64,000 nt of DNA from JADJPL01 sp040382095 (GTDB taxonomy: Bacteria > Bacteroidota > Bacteroidia > Chitinophagales > Saprospiraceae): assembly GCA_040382095.1 (NCBI GenBank), contig JBEIGB010000006.1, positions 10,664 through 74,663 of the forward strand. The letters are read 5' to 3'. Both the position numbers and the translations under genes were made by a program. Below the pieces are notes generated by a model. It was not told the origin of the DNA, did no database searches, and saw only the letters and a program-made list of their open reading frames with translations. The stretch's first letter is position 1. Each line of letters begins with the position of its first letter. Of the stretch, positions 17,723 to 25,645 are shown piece after piece.

Positions 17723-17803
17723 TTACTGCGGGGAGTCTCCGCATGTTTTGCGGGCCCGCGTGGAAATTTTGTAGGTCTCTTTGCTTTTGAATAAAGCTTT
17801 CAT
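17723..17803 (-). CDS. Candidate 26-residue basic micro-ORF
   Basis: ATG at 17803 to TAA at 17723 encodes a Lys/Arg-rich 26-residue peptide starting MKALFKSKETYK. A TATATTTG box lies on the minus strand at 17815-17822, so transcription would start only a few bases before the ATG. A GC-rich inverted-repeat region follows within the frame. It could be a small basic protein, a leader peptide for tsaB, or chance. No family is recognised. Confidence 0.25.
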   Translation of the reverse strand: MKALFKSKETYKISTRARKTCGDSPQ

Positions 17804-18071
17804 GAAATGATGGACAAATATAAAAATATATTTCAAATATATTACGCAAATTTTTAGATAAATAAATATACTACTTTTAAATGCTATAAACACAAAAGAC
17901 CATGTAAGACAATAAATTAGGTTTTTAGAATTTTATATTTTCATGTTGGAAGTCAATAAATTTATTTCGGCAGGCAGCCCCGGCCACACCGCTACTCCCC
18001 CTTCTCAGGGCTTCAGGTGCATGAAAACGACGCTTTCAGGTTTCCCCGGTGGAGCTCTCGCAAATAGTTAC

Positions 18072-18079
18072 TACCTTTG
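18072..18079 (+). promoter_or_regulatory. -7 box for prfA
   Basis: TACCTTTG matches TAnnTTTG and lies 30 bases before the prfA ATG at 18109. This supports that start over the in-frame codon at 18049, which would lie upstream of the promoter. Confidence 0.5.
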
Positions 18080-18108
18080 TGCCCAATACTTTAAAAGTTC
18101 CGTTGGTT

Positions 18109-19185
18109 ATGCTGGACAAATTACAAGCCATATACGAGCGTTTTATCCATCTGGAAGAGCAAATTGCCGATCCCGAGGTCATCCTCGATATGAACCGCTA
18201 CAAGAAAATCAATAAAGAATATAAAGATCTTAAGCCAATCGTAGAAGCCTACCAAGCATATCAGAACGTCCTGCACAACCTCCGGAGTGCCCGTCAGGCC
18301 CTTCGGGAAGACGACGATCCGGAGATGCAGGAACTCGCAAAAGAAGAAATTGGTACGCTCGAACCCCACAGGGAAGCATTAGAGGAAGCGCTGAGGATGA
18401 TGCTGGTGCCCAAAGATGCCGAGGATTCCAAGGATGTGATTTTCGAAATACGCTCCGGGACCGGGGGAGATGAAGCCAGCCTCTTCGCCGGCGATCTATA
18501 TCGCATGTATTCGCGGTTTTTCGATACCCAGGGGTGGAAAGTCGAAGTCCTTGAAGTAAATGAAGGCAGCGTCGGAGGCTTCAACAAGATTGTCCTGGAA
18601 GTTCAGGGCGAAGATGTTTTTGGCAAACTGAAATTCGAGTCCGGGGCGCATCGGGTGCAGCGCGTGCCCAGGACAGAATCACAGGGGCGGGTACATACTT
18701 CGGCGGCAACCGTGGTCGTAATGCCCAAACTGGAGATGGAGGATGTAGAAATCCGCAAAGAAGACCTTAAAGTAGATACTTTCCGATCGAGCGGCGCAGG
18801 TGGCCAGCACGTCAACAAGACGGAATCCGGGGTGCGTTTCACGCATATCCCTACGGGTATCGTCTCCGAAAGTACAGATGGCCGATCCCAGATCCAAAAC
18901 CGAGAAATCGCGCTTCAGCGCCTTTACCAAAAAATTTATACCGCCAAAAAACGGCAGATCGAGTCGGAACAGGCTGCCAAGCGCAAATCCCTCGTAGGTA
19001 GCGGCGACCGTTCCGACAAAATCCGCACTTATAATTTTCCACAAAACCGCGTAACCGATCACCGTATCAACCTCACCCTCTATACGCTGGACCGCGTCCT
19101 GGAGGGCGAAATCGGCGATATCATCGAAGCGCTGCGCATCGCCGAAAATGCCGAACGTCTGAAAGGCGAAGAAGTGGGCAGTTGA
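18109..19185 (+). CDS. prfA: Peptide chain release factor 1
   Basis: It encodes 358 residues, standard length. It reads UAA and UAG stop codons and triggers peptide release. The GGQ motif is at 231-233 (SSGAGGQHVNKT). The RF1-type tripeptide of the PxT class is PRT at 187-189, inside HRVQRVPRTESQGRVHTSA, so it is RF1 rather than RF2. It begins MLDKLQAIYERF. An amidohydrolase follows after 23 bp and is probably co-transcribed. Confidence 0.96.
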   Translation: MLDKLQAIYERFIHLEEQIADPEVILDMNRYKKINKEYKDLKPIVEAYQAYQNVLHNLRSARQALREDDDPEMQELAKEEIGTLEPHREALEEALRMMLVPKDAEDSKDVIFEIRSGTGGDEASLFAGDLYRMYSRFFDTQGWKVEVLEVNEGSVGGFNKIVLEVQGEDVFGKLKFESGAHRVQRVPRTESQGRVHTSAATVVVMPKLEMEDVEIRKEDLKVDTFRSSGAGGQHVNKTESGVRFTHIPTGIVSESTDGRSQIQNREIALQRLYQKIYTAKKRQIESEQAAKRKSLVGSGDRSDKIRTYNFPQNRVTDHRINLTLYTLDRVLEGEIGDIIEALRIAENAERLKGEEVGS

Positions 19186-19208
19186 ACGGAGTTGCAAAAA
19201 TCCAATAT

Positions 19209-20597
19209 ATGCCGATACTCTCCCGTCTCTATTCCTGCTGCTGTGTGCTGCTGCTGGCCTTGCCGCACTACCTCAAGGCACAGGTTGCTGCACAGGAAAT
19301 TGCTTTCACCCATGTCAATGTGATCACCATGGATGGACGAAAGGTCCTGCGCAACCAAACAGTAGTGGTACGTGGATCAGTAATCTATCAGATCGGGCCC
19401 GCAAAAAAAACCCAACCGGGTAAGGAGGCTTATATCATAGAGGCCAAAGGCAAATTCCTGATACCGGGCATCTCAGAGATGCACGCACACATCCCCATAC
19501 CTAAGGCGGAAGATGAATCCCTGCTGGAAGAAACCCTACTCCTATATTTATATAACGGCATCACCGTAATCCGCGGCATGCTCGGAGACCCTTTTCACCT
19601 CATCCTTCAAGACCGTGCCTCGACTGGTAAAATCCTCAGCCCCCGGGTTTATACCGCCAGCCCTTCCCTAAACGGTAATTCAGTGAAAACGCCGGAAGAA
19701 GCGCGGCAGAAGGTCGTTCAATATGCTGCTGAACGCTATGATTTCCTGAAAATTCATCCTGGAATTGCCCTACCCGTTATGGAGGCCCTGGCAGCACAGG
19801 CCAAGGCATCTAAAATACCGTTTGCCGGCCACGTCCCGGCTGCCGTGGGTATCCATAAGGCCCTATCCCTGGGATATGCGGCAATTGACCACCTCGACGG
19901 GTTTGTCGAGGGCTTGATTCCAGATACTACAGGGATCCGGCTCGAGGATAATAACTGGTTCGGTTACCCCTTCACCAACCTGGCAGATAAAAAACGGATC
20001 AAACCCCTGGTAAAAGCAACGGCAAGGGCTGGCACCTGGATCGTCCCCACCCAAAGCCTGCTCGTCAACTGGTATGCACCCATCAGCGGGGCAGAACTGG
20101 TAAACCAGCCCGGGATGCAGTACGTCGCCCCGGGTACGCGATTCCAATGGCAGCGGTTCAAACAACAAATCGTGGACCACCCACGCTACCATCCCGATAC
20201 CGCCAGGCAGTTTATCGAACTCCGCAAACAAATCCTTCGGGAAATGGAACGTCACAAGGTCAACCTTCTCCTCGGATCAGATGCCCCACAGGTCGGAAAT
20301 GTGCCGGGATTCTCCATCCATGCGGAGATGAAAGCGCTCCATGAAGCTGGCCTTTCTAACTATACGATCCTGAAAAGTGGTACCGTCAACCCAGCCAGAT
20401 TCCTGGGTGCCGAAGATGCCTTTGGGGTTATCCGGCGCGGGGCCTCCGCAGATCTGCTCCTGCTCAATGGCAACCCGCTCGATGATATCGCCAATATGCA
20501 GCGCATCGCAGGGGTTATGACCCTCGGGCGCTGGATCCCGGATACGTGGATCACCGCACAACTCGCCGTCATCGCAGCAAAAAATGCAGGACAATAA
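19209..20597 (+). CDS. Secreted amidohydrolase family protein
   Basis: It encodes 462 residues with a signal peptide (about 1-25, ending LKAQ). It is a metal-dependent TIM-barrel hydrolase of the imidazolonepropionase-like group. The metal ligands expected are His92 and His94 in SEMHAHIP, Lys in DFLKIHPG, His in AGHVPAAVG and IDHLDG, and Asp in LLGSDAPQVG. The end ADLLLLNGNPLDDI is the usual C-terminal strand. Relatives include Xaa-Pro-type dipeptidases and other exported amidohydrolases; the substrate cannot be told. The ATG at 19209 gives the signal peptide. Confidence 0.9.
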   Translation: MPILSRLYSCCCVLLLALPHYLKAQVAAQEIAFTHVNVITMDGRKVLRNQTVVVRGSVIYQIGPAKKTQPGKEAYIIEAKGKFLIPGISEMHAHIPIPKAEDESLLEETLLLYLYNGITVIRGMLGDPFHLILQDRASTGKILSPRVYTASPSLNGNSVKTPEEARQKVVQYAAERYDFLKIHPGIALPVMEALAAQAKASKIPFAGHVPAAVGIHKALSLGYAAIDHLDGFVEGLIPDTTGIRLEDNNWFGYPFTNLADKKRIKPLVKATARAGTWIVPTQSLLVNWYAPISGAELVNQPGMQYVAPGTRFQWQRFKQQIVDHPRYHPDTARQFIELRKQILREMERHKVNLLLGSDAPQVGNVPGFSIHAEMKALHEAGLSNYTILKSGTVNPARFLGAEDAFGVIRRGASADLLLLNGNPLDDIANMQRIAGVMTLGRWIPDTWITAQLAVIAAKNAGQ

Positions 20598-20602
20598 CCT
20601 AA

Positions 20603-20650
20603 TGAGGCTGTCTCATAAGTACTTTCGCAGCTGCTGCCGGCAGAATCCTT
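20603..20650. repeat. Fragment of the palindromic element family
   Basis: GAGGCTGTCTCATAAGTACT matches the left end of the element at 46550-46706 almost exactly, followed by a degenerate GC hairpin (GCAGCTGCTGCCGGC). It fills the gap between two convergent genes and may serve as their shared terminator. Confidence 0.6.
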
Positions 20651-21281
20651 ATCCCGTCAGCGCGCCAACAATGAGCCTTCCGTGATATTCCTTTGCCCCA
20701 ATCAACTCGTGTATCTCCCCGAGATTCATCTCCGTAATCTTTCCGGCAGCAATGACGGTCACCGATTCCCCCCCGGCAGCAATCATTTGCCGCAAGGTAC
20801 TGGCGCCCGCTTTTGCCGTAGCAGCCCCACCGGAGCTAAGGACGTAGTCAGCTGCCTTTGCTGCACGCAGGGCAGCGACTGCCGCGACAGGATCGGGTGT
20901 AAGGTCAATGGCCTTGTGGACGACCACTTTCATCGGCCGCGCAAGCGCGGCGAGCCTGGAAATCGTAGGTATATCGAGCTGATGCTCCGGCGTAAGTACC
21001 CCCAGGACTACCCCTGGTGCCCCCGCTGCCTTGCAGAACGCAATCCCCTCGCACATCGCCTCCAGCTCCTCCGCTGAATACACGAAGTCCCCGCCACGCG
21101 GACGGATCATCACATGTACCGGGATATCCAGGGCAGAAAGTGCAAACCGGATAAAGGCATGGGAAGGCGTAAGGCCGTCGAGGTCCAGCCGGGAACACAA
21201 TTCGATGCGCCCCGCGCCCTGGGCCTGCGCCCTGATTGCCTGTGCTTCATCATCTACACAAGCTTCTAAAATAAGCTCCAT
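20649..21281 (-). CDS. cutC: CutC family protein
   Basis: It encodes 210 residues, a TIM-barrel protein named for copper homeostasis, though its biochemical role is unsettled. It begins MELILEACVDDEAQAIRAQA and contains GAGRIELCSRLDLDGLTPSH, HVMIRPRGGDFVYS and HKAIDLTPDP, all typical. The ATG at 21281 is used; the upstream extension overlaps the preceding gene. It lies 10 bp after the large outer-membrane fusion gene and is likely co-transcribed with it. Confidence 0.93.
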   Translation of the reverse strand: MELILEACVDDEAQAIRAQAQGAGRIELCSRLDLDGLTPSHAFIRFALSALDIPVHVMIRPRGGDFVYSAEELEAMCEGIAFCKAAGAPGVVLGVLTPEHQLDIPTISRLAALARPMKVVVHKAIDLTPDPVAAVAALRAAKAADYVLSSGGAATAKAGASTLRQMIAAGGESVTVIAAGKITEMNLGEIHELIGAKEYHGRLIVGALTG

Positions 21282-21291
21282 AATATTCGTA

Positions 21292-24200
21292 TTAAAAATC
21301 AAAGCCCAGGGCAATATGCAGCCTTGGTTTTTGGATGGCCCGCGTCTCTATACCCCACCCGTAATCCACACGGACGAAATAGCCGAAAAGGAGCAGGCGT
21401 GCGCCCACCCCGTATCCCGCCACGATGGGATCCCTGAAGTAATTGATCGTGACGAAAACATACTCGTTCCCTGCTTGCCCCTCGCTGATTGTCTCGGTAT
21501 TCAGCGGGTTGTCTTCGCGGAAAGGATTGTTCCCTGCCCAGGCAGTACCCACATCAAAAAAGCCGGTAACCTGGAAGTTGCGCAGGAAAGCCGAACTGAG
21601 CCTGCGGCTGAAATAGCGGAACAGCGGAACCCGCAGCTCCGTATTGATCAGGGCATAAGAATTACCATTCCGGATATTGATTGGAAAGCCCCGCATATTG
21701 GCCGCAAGCGTCTGAAATACAAAATTACCCGGTGGCACCGAGACATTCTGGTTTTGTTCGGGCAGGAGCCAGTTGTCCACCCCGCCCAGATAGTACAGCA
21801 TTTTTTCACTGCCAAAAGATGTCGTCGCCGCTAACCTGGTAGCCAACAGGGAATATTTCAGCAAAGGCTGATAAAAACGGGCATCGAGGCCAAGAACCCC
21901 GGTATGCCCGTTGGGAAAGTTCAATCCCTGGGTACCGTTATTACTCAGGCTGAATTTTTGCATCACTTCGCCCATCACACGGGCACGCATACCCGAACGC
22001 AGGTTCAGTCCGGTTTCGAGGGTGTTATCAAACACATACTCCAGGCGCAGGCCAATCCGTTGCTGGGTAATCGGCTGGCTGTTCAGACTAGCCTGATCGG
22101 TTGCCAGTTGCATGAAGCGGTCGCGCCGCAGAGTAGTCGTGGCCCGAAGACTCTGAAAAACATCCAAAGGGTAGCGAAGGCCATACTGGCCAAGCAGGAT
22201 ATTGGTTTCCTCTTTGGAAGGAGCGAAAAAGGACTGGTTGCTCGTTGCCCGGGAATTTTTGGTATAGAATGCAAAACGCTGGTCGAGCCGGTTCTTTTTA
22301 TTATCAAAAACCGCGAAATACTCTGCTCCATTAAAAGTTGTAGGAATACGCACACCTCCCCGGATCTGGTAATCTTCGAAAAGATCTTTAATAACCCCTT
22401 TAATGAGGAGGCCTGCAGGTGGCGGGGAAAAGCCATTGGGATTGCCGGCAAGGTTATCCAGCCCTTCAAAGAGCAGGGTGTTATCCACCTGTGTAGTAAT
22501 CTGGTCGGTACGGAATTGCAGGCGATAGGGGGTAATCCTGGCCAGATTGATTTTGTGGAGCGGGCGCAGCGCGCCCGGGGCTGGGTATTGATAGATATCA
22601 AAAGCGGGCATCGTACTTGTGGATACCGGCACCTGCAGTGTTTTTTCCCTTTCTATAATCAGCAAAGTATCGCTGCCCGGTTTGCGCAGCACTTCGAAAT
22701 GATCGGGAAACCCAAACTGGGCTTGAAACAGGAGTCCTTCCTTCATCCGCAGCGTATCGTCGGGTACTTCCACTTCGAGTGTAGTATTCTGGCCACTTAC
22801 GGGTAGGCGGCTTCCCAGTGAATACGTAAGCGTATCTTCAGCTTGCCTGGAAAACTGTCTGCGCAGGCGCTGAAAATACGTATCGGAGGGCCTGGACTGT
22901 GGGCGAAGGGCGATTGGAGCTACAAAAAGCTGATTTTTACCCTGCTGTGGCATTGCGATCACCTGTTTGCCCGCTAGGGGAGCAGTGTGCTGGGCCAGTG
23001 CGTTATTTTGAAAATTCGACAGCGAAAATACATATGCCCGCGTGCGGAGCACGGGTATCAGGCGGATGGAATCAATGAGTGCCGTATCTATATCTGCAAA
23101 GCTGGAATCCTCGTGCAGAACAATCTTATCCCCGTCTTTCAGGAAGATATGGCGCTCGGAATGGTGGACAAAATCTTCCAGATACCCCGCTTCCTGGTTG
23201 TAAATCCCGCTCCGGTCGCTCAAATAAGCGAAAAAGGTCGTATCAATCGCCACCGGACAGCGCTCGTTGGCCAGCGGTGTACGGCTGATCCTTACACATT
23301 CGGGCAATTCACGATCGAGGGCATAGTAAAACAGGTCAAAATCAGGCCGTATGATCTGCGTATCCCTGCGGGGCGGCACGGCAGAAAAGAGGGTATCGGG
23401 GCGGTTGGAAGTAAACAGGATGCCCTTTTGACCGTGTACGCGCACGAAAGCAACCTCCTGCTCGTCGTAAAAATCGTTGGTCAGTTTCCGGCTCTGACGC
23501 GTGCGCGGATAGTAAAGAAACAAATCTGACTGGCTGCTTGCCGAAGCGGCAAAGACCAGGGAGAAGGGGTCAACGAAGTCCATATCGTACACCCGCTGAT
23601 ATTGTTCTTCCAGCAAGGCAACCTCGGTTTTTCCGGTAAGGAGATCATAGGTGCCAAAGCGGATATCGTCCCGGAATTCATATAAAATAGCCAACTGGGT
23701 GTTATTGGGGTTCCAGGCAATCAACGGGTAATTGTAATCTGTTGCCTGCAGGGGGTTGCGTTGGCCGCCTTTAAAGATCATAGCAGGCTTATCGCTGGCA
23801 AAATCATACAGGGCCACCCGAAAGCGGCCTATTTTATTGGTCACATAGGCCAGCCTCCGACCATCCGGGCTAAGTTTGATCTGGGTGAGCGGCAGATTTT
23901 TCCGGTTTTTGATCGGTAATGCGGCTACCGCCGGGTTATCTCTGCGCTGGCGGTCTTCCAGAAAACGGCTCCTGAAATGTGCTTCCCAGCCTTCGAGGAC
24001 TTTTTCGTAGGTCGTCCCCATCACATATAAGAAACCCGCTTCGACGCTGCGGTTGATCCTGGTCAGGTACAAGAGATTAGAAACAGTGGTCTTACCGAAA
24101 TTTTCTGCGATATAATACCAGAACGCGTGCCCTGCGAGACGCGGGTTTTCCTCTGCCAGGCGCACAAATCCCTTGTATTTTTCGCCCAGCATGGCATCAC

Positions 24201-24777
24201 GCAGGGCATTATCATCATTGGAATTCCACGATTCCCCTGCAAAAGCCACCAGGCCTTCCTTAAACCATACCGGAAGGTGCAGCATCACGGCATTCTGGAC
24301 GACTTCCTGGATATTCGAGCCAAAAAGCATGGTATTGAGGTACACCGATGCGATACCTTCCCTGATCTGACGCCGCAGGTTGCTCTGGTTGCCGTCATAA
24401 TAAACAAAAATCGTACTCCCTACAATCTTCGTCTGGCCGCCAGTACTGCTGAAAGCCTCCTCTTCCCCGATATTACTTTGCTTGAAATCCGTGATATCGG
24501 TATAAACAATAATCTGTATTTTTTCGTTAATGCGATGTTCGAGAAGGGCCTGAACGTCGGGAAAGTCGAGTTCTGCCAGTTGGGCGGCTGTCTGCCCGAT
24601 ATTCCGGGACTGTCCGTACCAGAAAATGTAAAAATTATCGCTTTCGTACTGAGACCACTCTTCGAAGTTCTTGTGATATTGCACCCGGTTTTTCCCAAAC
24701 TCCACCTGAGTGCCCTGCCCGACGGCGGAGATGGACCCAAAGAGGGACAACAACAGCAAAAAGCAGGTTTTCTGCAT
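21292..24777 (-). CDS. Pseudo-peptidase / beta-propeller / Omp85-like barrel fusion
   Basis: It encodes 1161 residues with a signal peptide (about 1-20). Residues about 25-280 resemble the MA-type gluzincin region of Bacteroidota surface proteins, with LPVWFKEGLVAFAGES, but the place of the HExxH motif reads RREGIASVY-like (QIREGIASVY), so zinc ligands are missing. Residues about 290-600 carry TolB/PD40 propeller motifs such as KLSPDGRRLAYVTN. From about 830 to the end is an outer-membrane barrel like Omp85/BamA: repeated amphipathic strands, an MRGFPI motif, DVGTAW, and a final aromatic residue (ALGFDF). It sits in an operon with cutC. Its role is unknown; outer-membrane assembly or secretion is possible. 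Confidence 0.8.
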   Translation of the reverse strand: MQKTCFLLLLSLFGSISAVGQGTQVEFGKNRVQYHKNFEEWSQYESDNFYIFWYGQSRNIGQTAAQLAELDFPDVQALLEHRINEKIQIIVYTDITDFKQSNIGEEEAFSSTGGQTKIVGSTIFVYYDGNQSNLRRQIREGIASVYLNTMLFGSNIQEVVQNAVMLHLPVWFKEGLVAFAGESWNSNDDNALRDAMLGEKYKGFVRLAEENPRLAGHAFWYYIAENFGKTTVSNLLYLTRINRSVEAGFLYVMGTTYEKVLEGWEAHFRSRFLEDRQRRDNPAVAALPIKNRKNLPLTQIKLSPDGRRLAYVTNKIGRFRVALYDFASDKPAMIFKGGQRNPLQATDYNYPLIAWNPNNTQLAILYEFRDDIRFGTYDLLTGKTEVALLEEQYQRVYDMDFVDPFSLVFAASASSQSDLFLYYPRTRQSRKLTNDFYDEQEVAFVRVHGQKGILFTSNRPDTLFSAVPPRRDTQIIRPDFDLFYYALDRELPECVRISRTPLANERCPVAIDTTFFAYLSDRSGIYNQEAGYLEDFVHHSERHIFLKDGDKIVLHEDSSFADIDTALIDSIRLIPVLRTRAYVFSLSNFQNNALAQHTAPLAGKQVIAMPQQGKNQLFVAPIALRPQSRPSDTYFQRLRRQFSRQAEDTLTYSLGSRLPVSGQNTTLEVEVPDDTLRMKEGLLFQAQFGFPDHFEVLRKPGSDTLLIIEREKTLQVPVSTSTMPAFDIYQYPAPGALRPLHKINLARITPYRLQFRTDQITTQVDNTLLFEGLDNLAGNPNGFSPPPAGLLIKGVIKDLFEDYQIRGGVRIPTTFNGAEYFAVFDNKKNRLDQRFAFYTKNSRATSNQSFFAPSKEETNILLGQYGLRYPLDVFQSLRATTTLRRDRFMQLATDQASLNSQPITQQRIGLRLEYVFDNTLETGLNLRSGMRARVMGEVMQKFSLSNNGTQGLNFPNGHTGVLGLDARFYQPLLKYSLLATRLAATTSFGSEKMLYYLGGVDNWLLPEQNQNVSVPPGNFVFQTLAANMRGFPINIRNGNSYALINTELRVPLFRYFSRRLSSAFLRNFQVTGFFDVGTAWAGNNPFREDNPLNTETISEGQAGNEYVFVTINYFRDPIVAGYGVGARLLLFGYFVRVDYGWGIETRAIQKPRLHIALGFDF

Positions 24778-24979
24778 GACTTGGGATTTTCGGAACTGAA
24801 AGAATAAAGCCTTTACCCTTTAGGCCGTACGCGAAATAAACCACCCGGGAATACCCGAATGACAATATAAGAAAATAAACATATAATTTCACTAATCGGA
24901 CAAAAAATATCAGGCGTACTGCGGCCGCTTCGCACTTATCATCCGCACCAGCCTGTTCAACTGCTGCAAAACCGGAGCC

Positions 24980-25621
24980 ATGTTACAAATCGCGCATTTT
25001 ACCTTCAACCTTTTTCAGGAGAACACCTATCTGTTGTACGACGGGACAGGTGCCTGCATCATTTTTGACCCGGGATGTTTTTACGCCCATGAAAAGGAAG
25101 AACTCAGGCAATTTATTGAACGTAACGGACTGAAACCGGAAAGGTTGATAAATACCCACTGCCATTTCGACCATATTTTTGGAAACAAATTCATCCAGGA
25201 CACCTATGGATTGGTGCCGGAAATCCACCCTCTGGAGCAGCAGGTATTGGAACGTGCCGGTGAGGCCGCGCTGCGCTTCGGGGTACCTTATCCTGAACCC
25301 TCCCCCCCGGCAGGACGCTTTATTGAAGACGGGGAAGGGATTATCCTGGGTGGCAACCACCTGGAAGCCATCCTGGCCCCCGGGCATTCTCCCGGCAGCC
25401 TATGCTTTTTTGCCCCGGAGTCGCAGTTGCTCATCGCAGGGGACGTCCTTTTTCAGGGAAGTATCGGCAGAACAGACCTACCCGGAGGGGATTACGGCAC
25501 CCTTATCCGAAGCATCCGGGAGCGCCTGATGCCGCTGGACGATGCCGTGCGGGTTTATCCTGGTCACGGGCCGTCAACGACAATCGGGGAAGAGCGGCGC
25601 AGCAATCCTTTCCTGACCTGA
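24980..25621 (+). CDS. MBL-fold metallo-hydrolase (GloB-like)
   Basis: It encodes 213 residues with the full metal site of glyoxalase II-like enzymes. THCHFDH is at 59-65, GHSPGSLCF at about 137, IAGDVLF at about 152, and VYPGHGPSTTIGEE near the end. It is cytoplasmic, with no signal peptide. Such short MBL hydrolases act on thioesters such as S-lactoyl or persulfide derivatives of small thiols; no rhodanese domain or partner suggests one substrate. It is convergent with secA. Confidence 0.92.
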   Translation: MLQIAHFTFNLFQENTYLLYDGTGACIIFDPGCFYAHEKEELRQFIERNGLKPERLINTHCHFDHIFGNKFIQDTYGLVPEIHPLEQQVLERAGEAALRFGVPYPEPSPPAGRFIEDGEGIILGGNHLEAILAPGHSPGSLCFFAPESQLLIAGDVLFQGSIGRTDLPGGDYGTLIRSIRERLMPLDDAVRVYPGHGPSTTIGEERRSNPFLT

Positions 25622-25645
25622 GGGCATCGTTACCCAGCAGCCTGC

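Larger units (their letters stand above)
17538..18108. other. 570-base gap between tsaB and prfA
   Basis: The left half is GC-rich with small inverted repeats near 17728-17760; the right half (about 17810-17900) is very AT-rich. It holds one candidate minus-strand micro-ORF (17723-17803) behind a promoter-like box, and the prfA promoter at its right end. No RNA gene or repeat-family member was recognised. Confidence 0.5.

Noticed and set aside
17604..17849. Minus-strand 81-codon frame upstream of tsaB
   Set aside because: Composition looks random (Pro/Cys-rich end) and it conflicts in frame with the better-supported micro-ORF at 17723-17803.
21904..22806. 300-codon plus-strand frame opposite the Omp85-like gene
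   Set aside because: Antisense shadow; the minus-strand gene has clear domains and a signal peptide.
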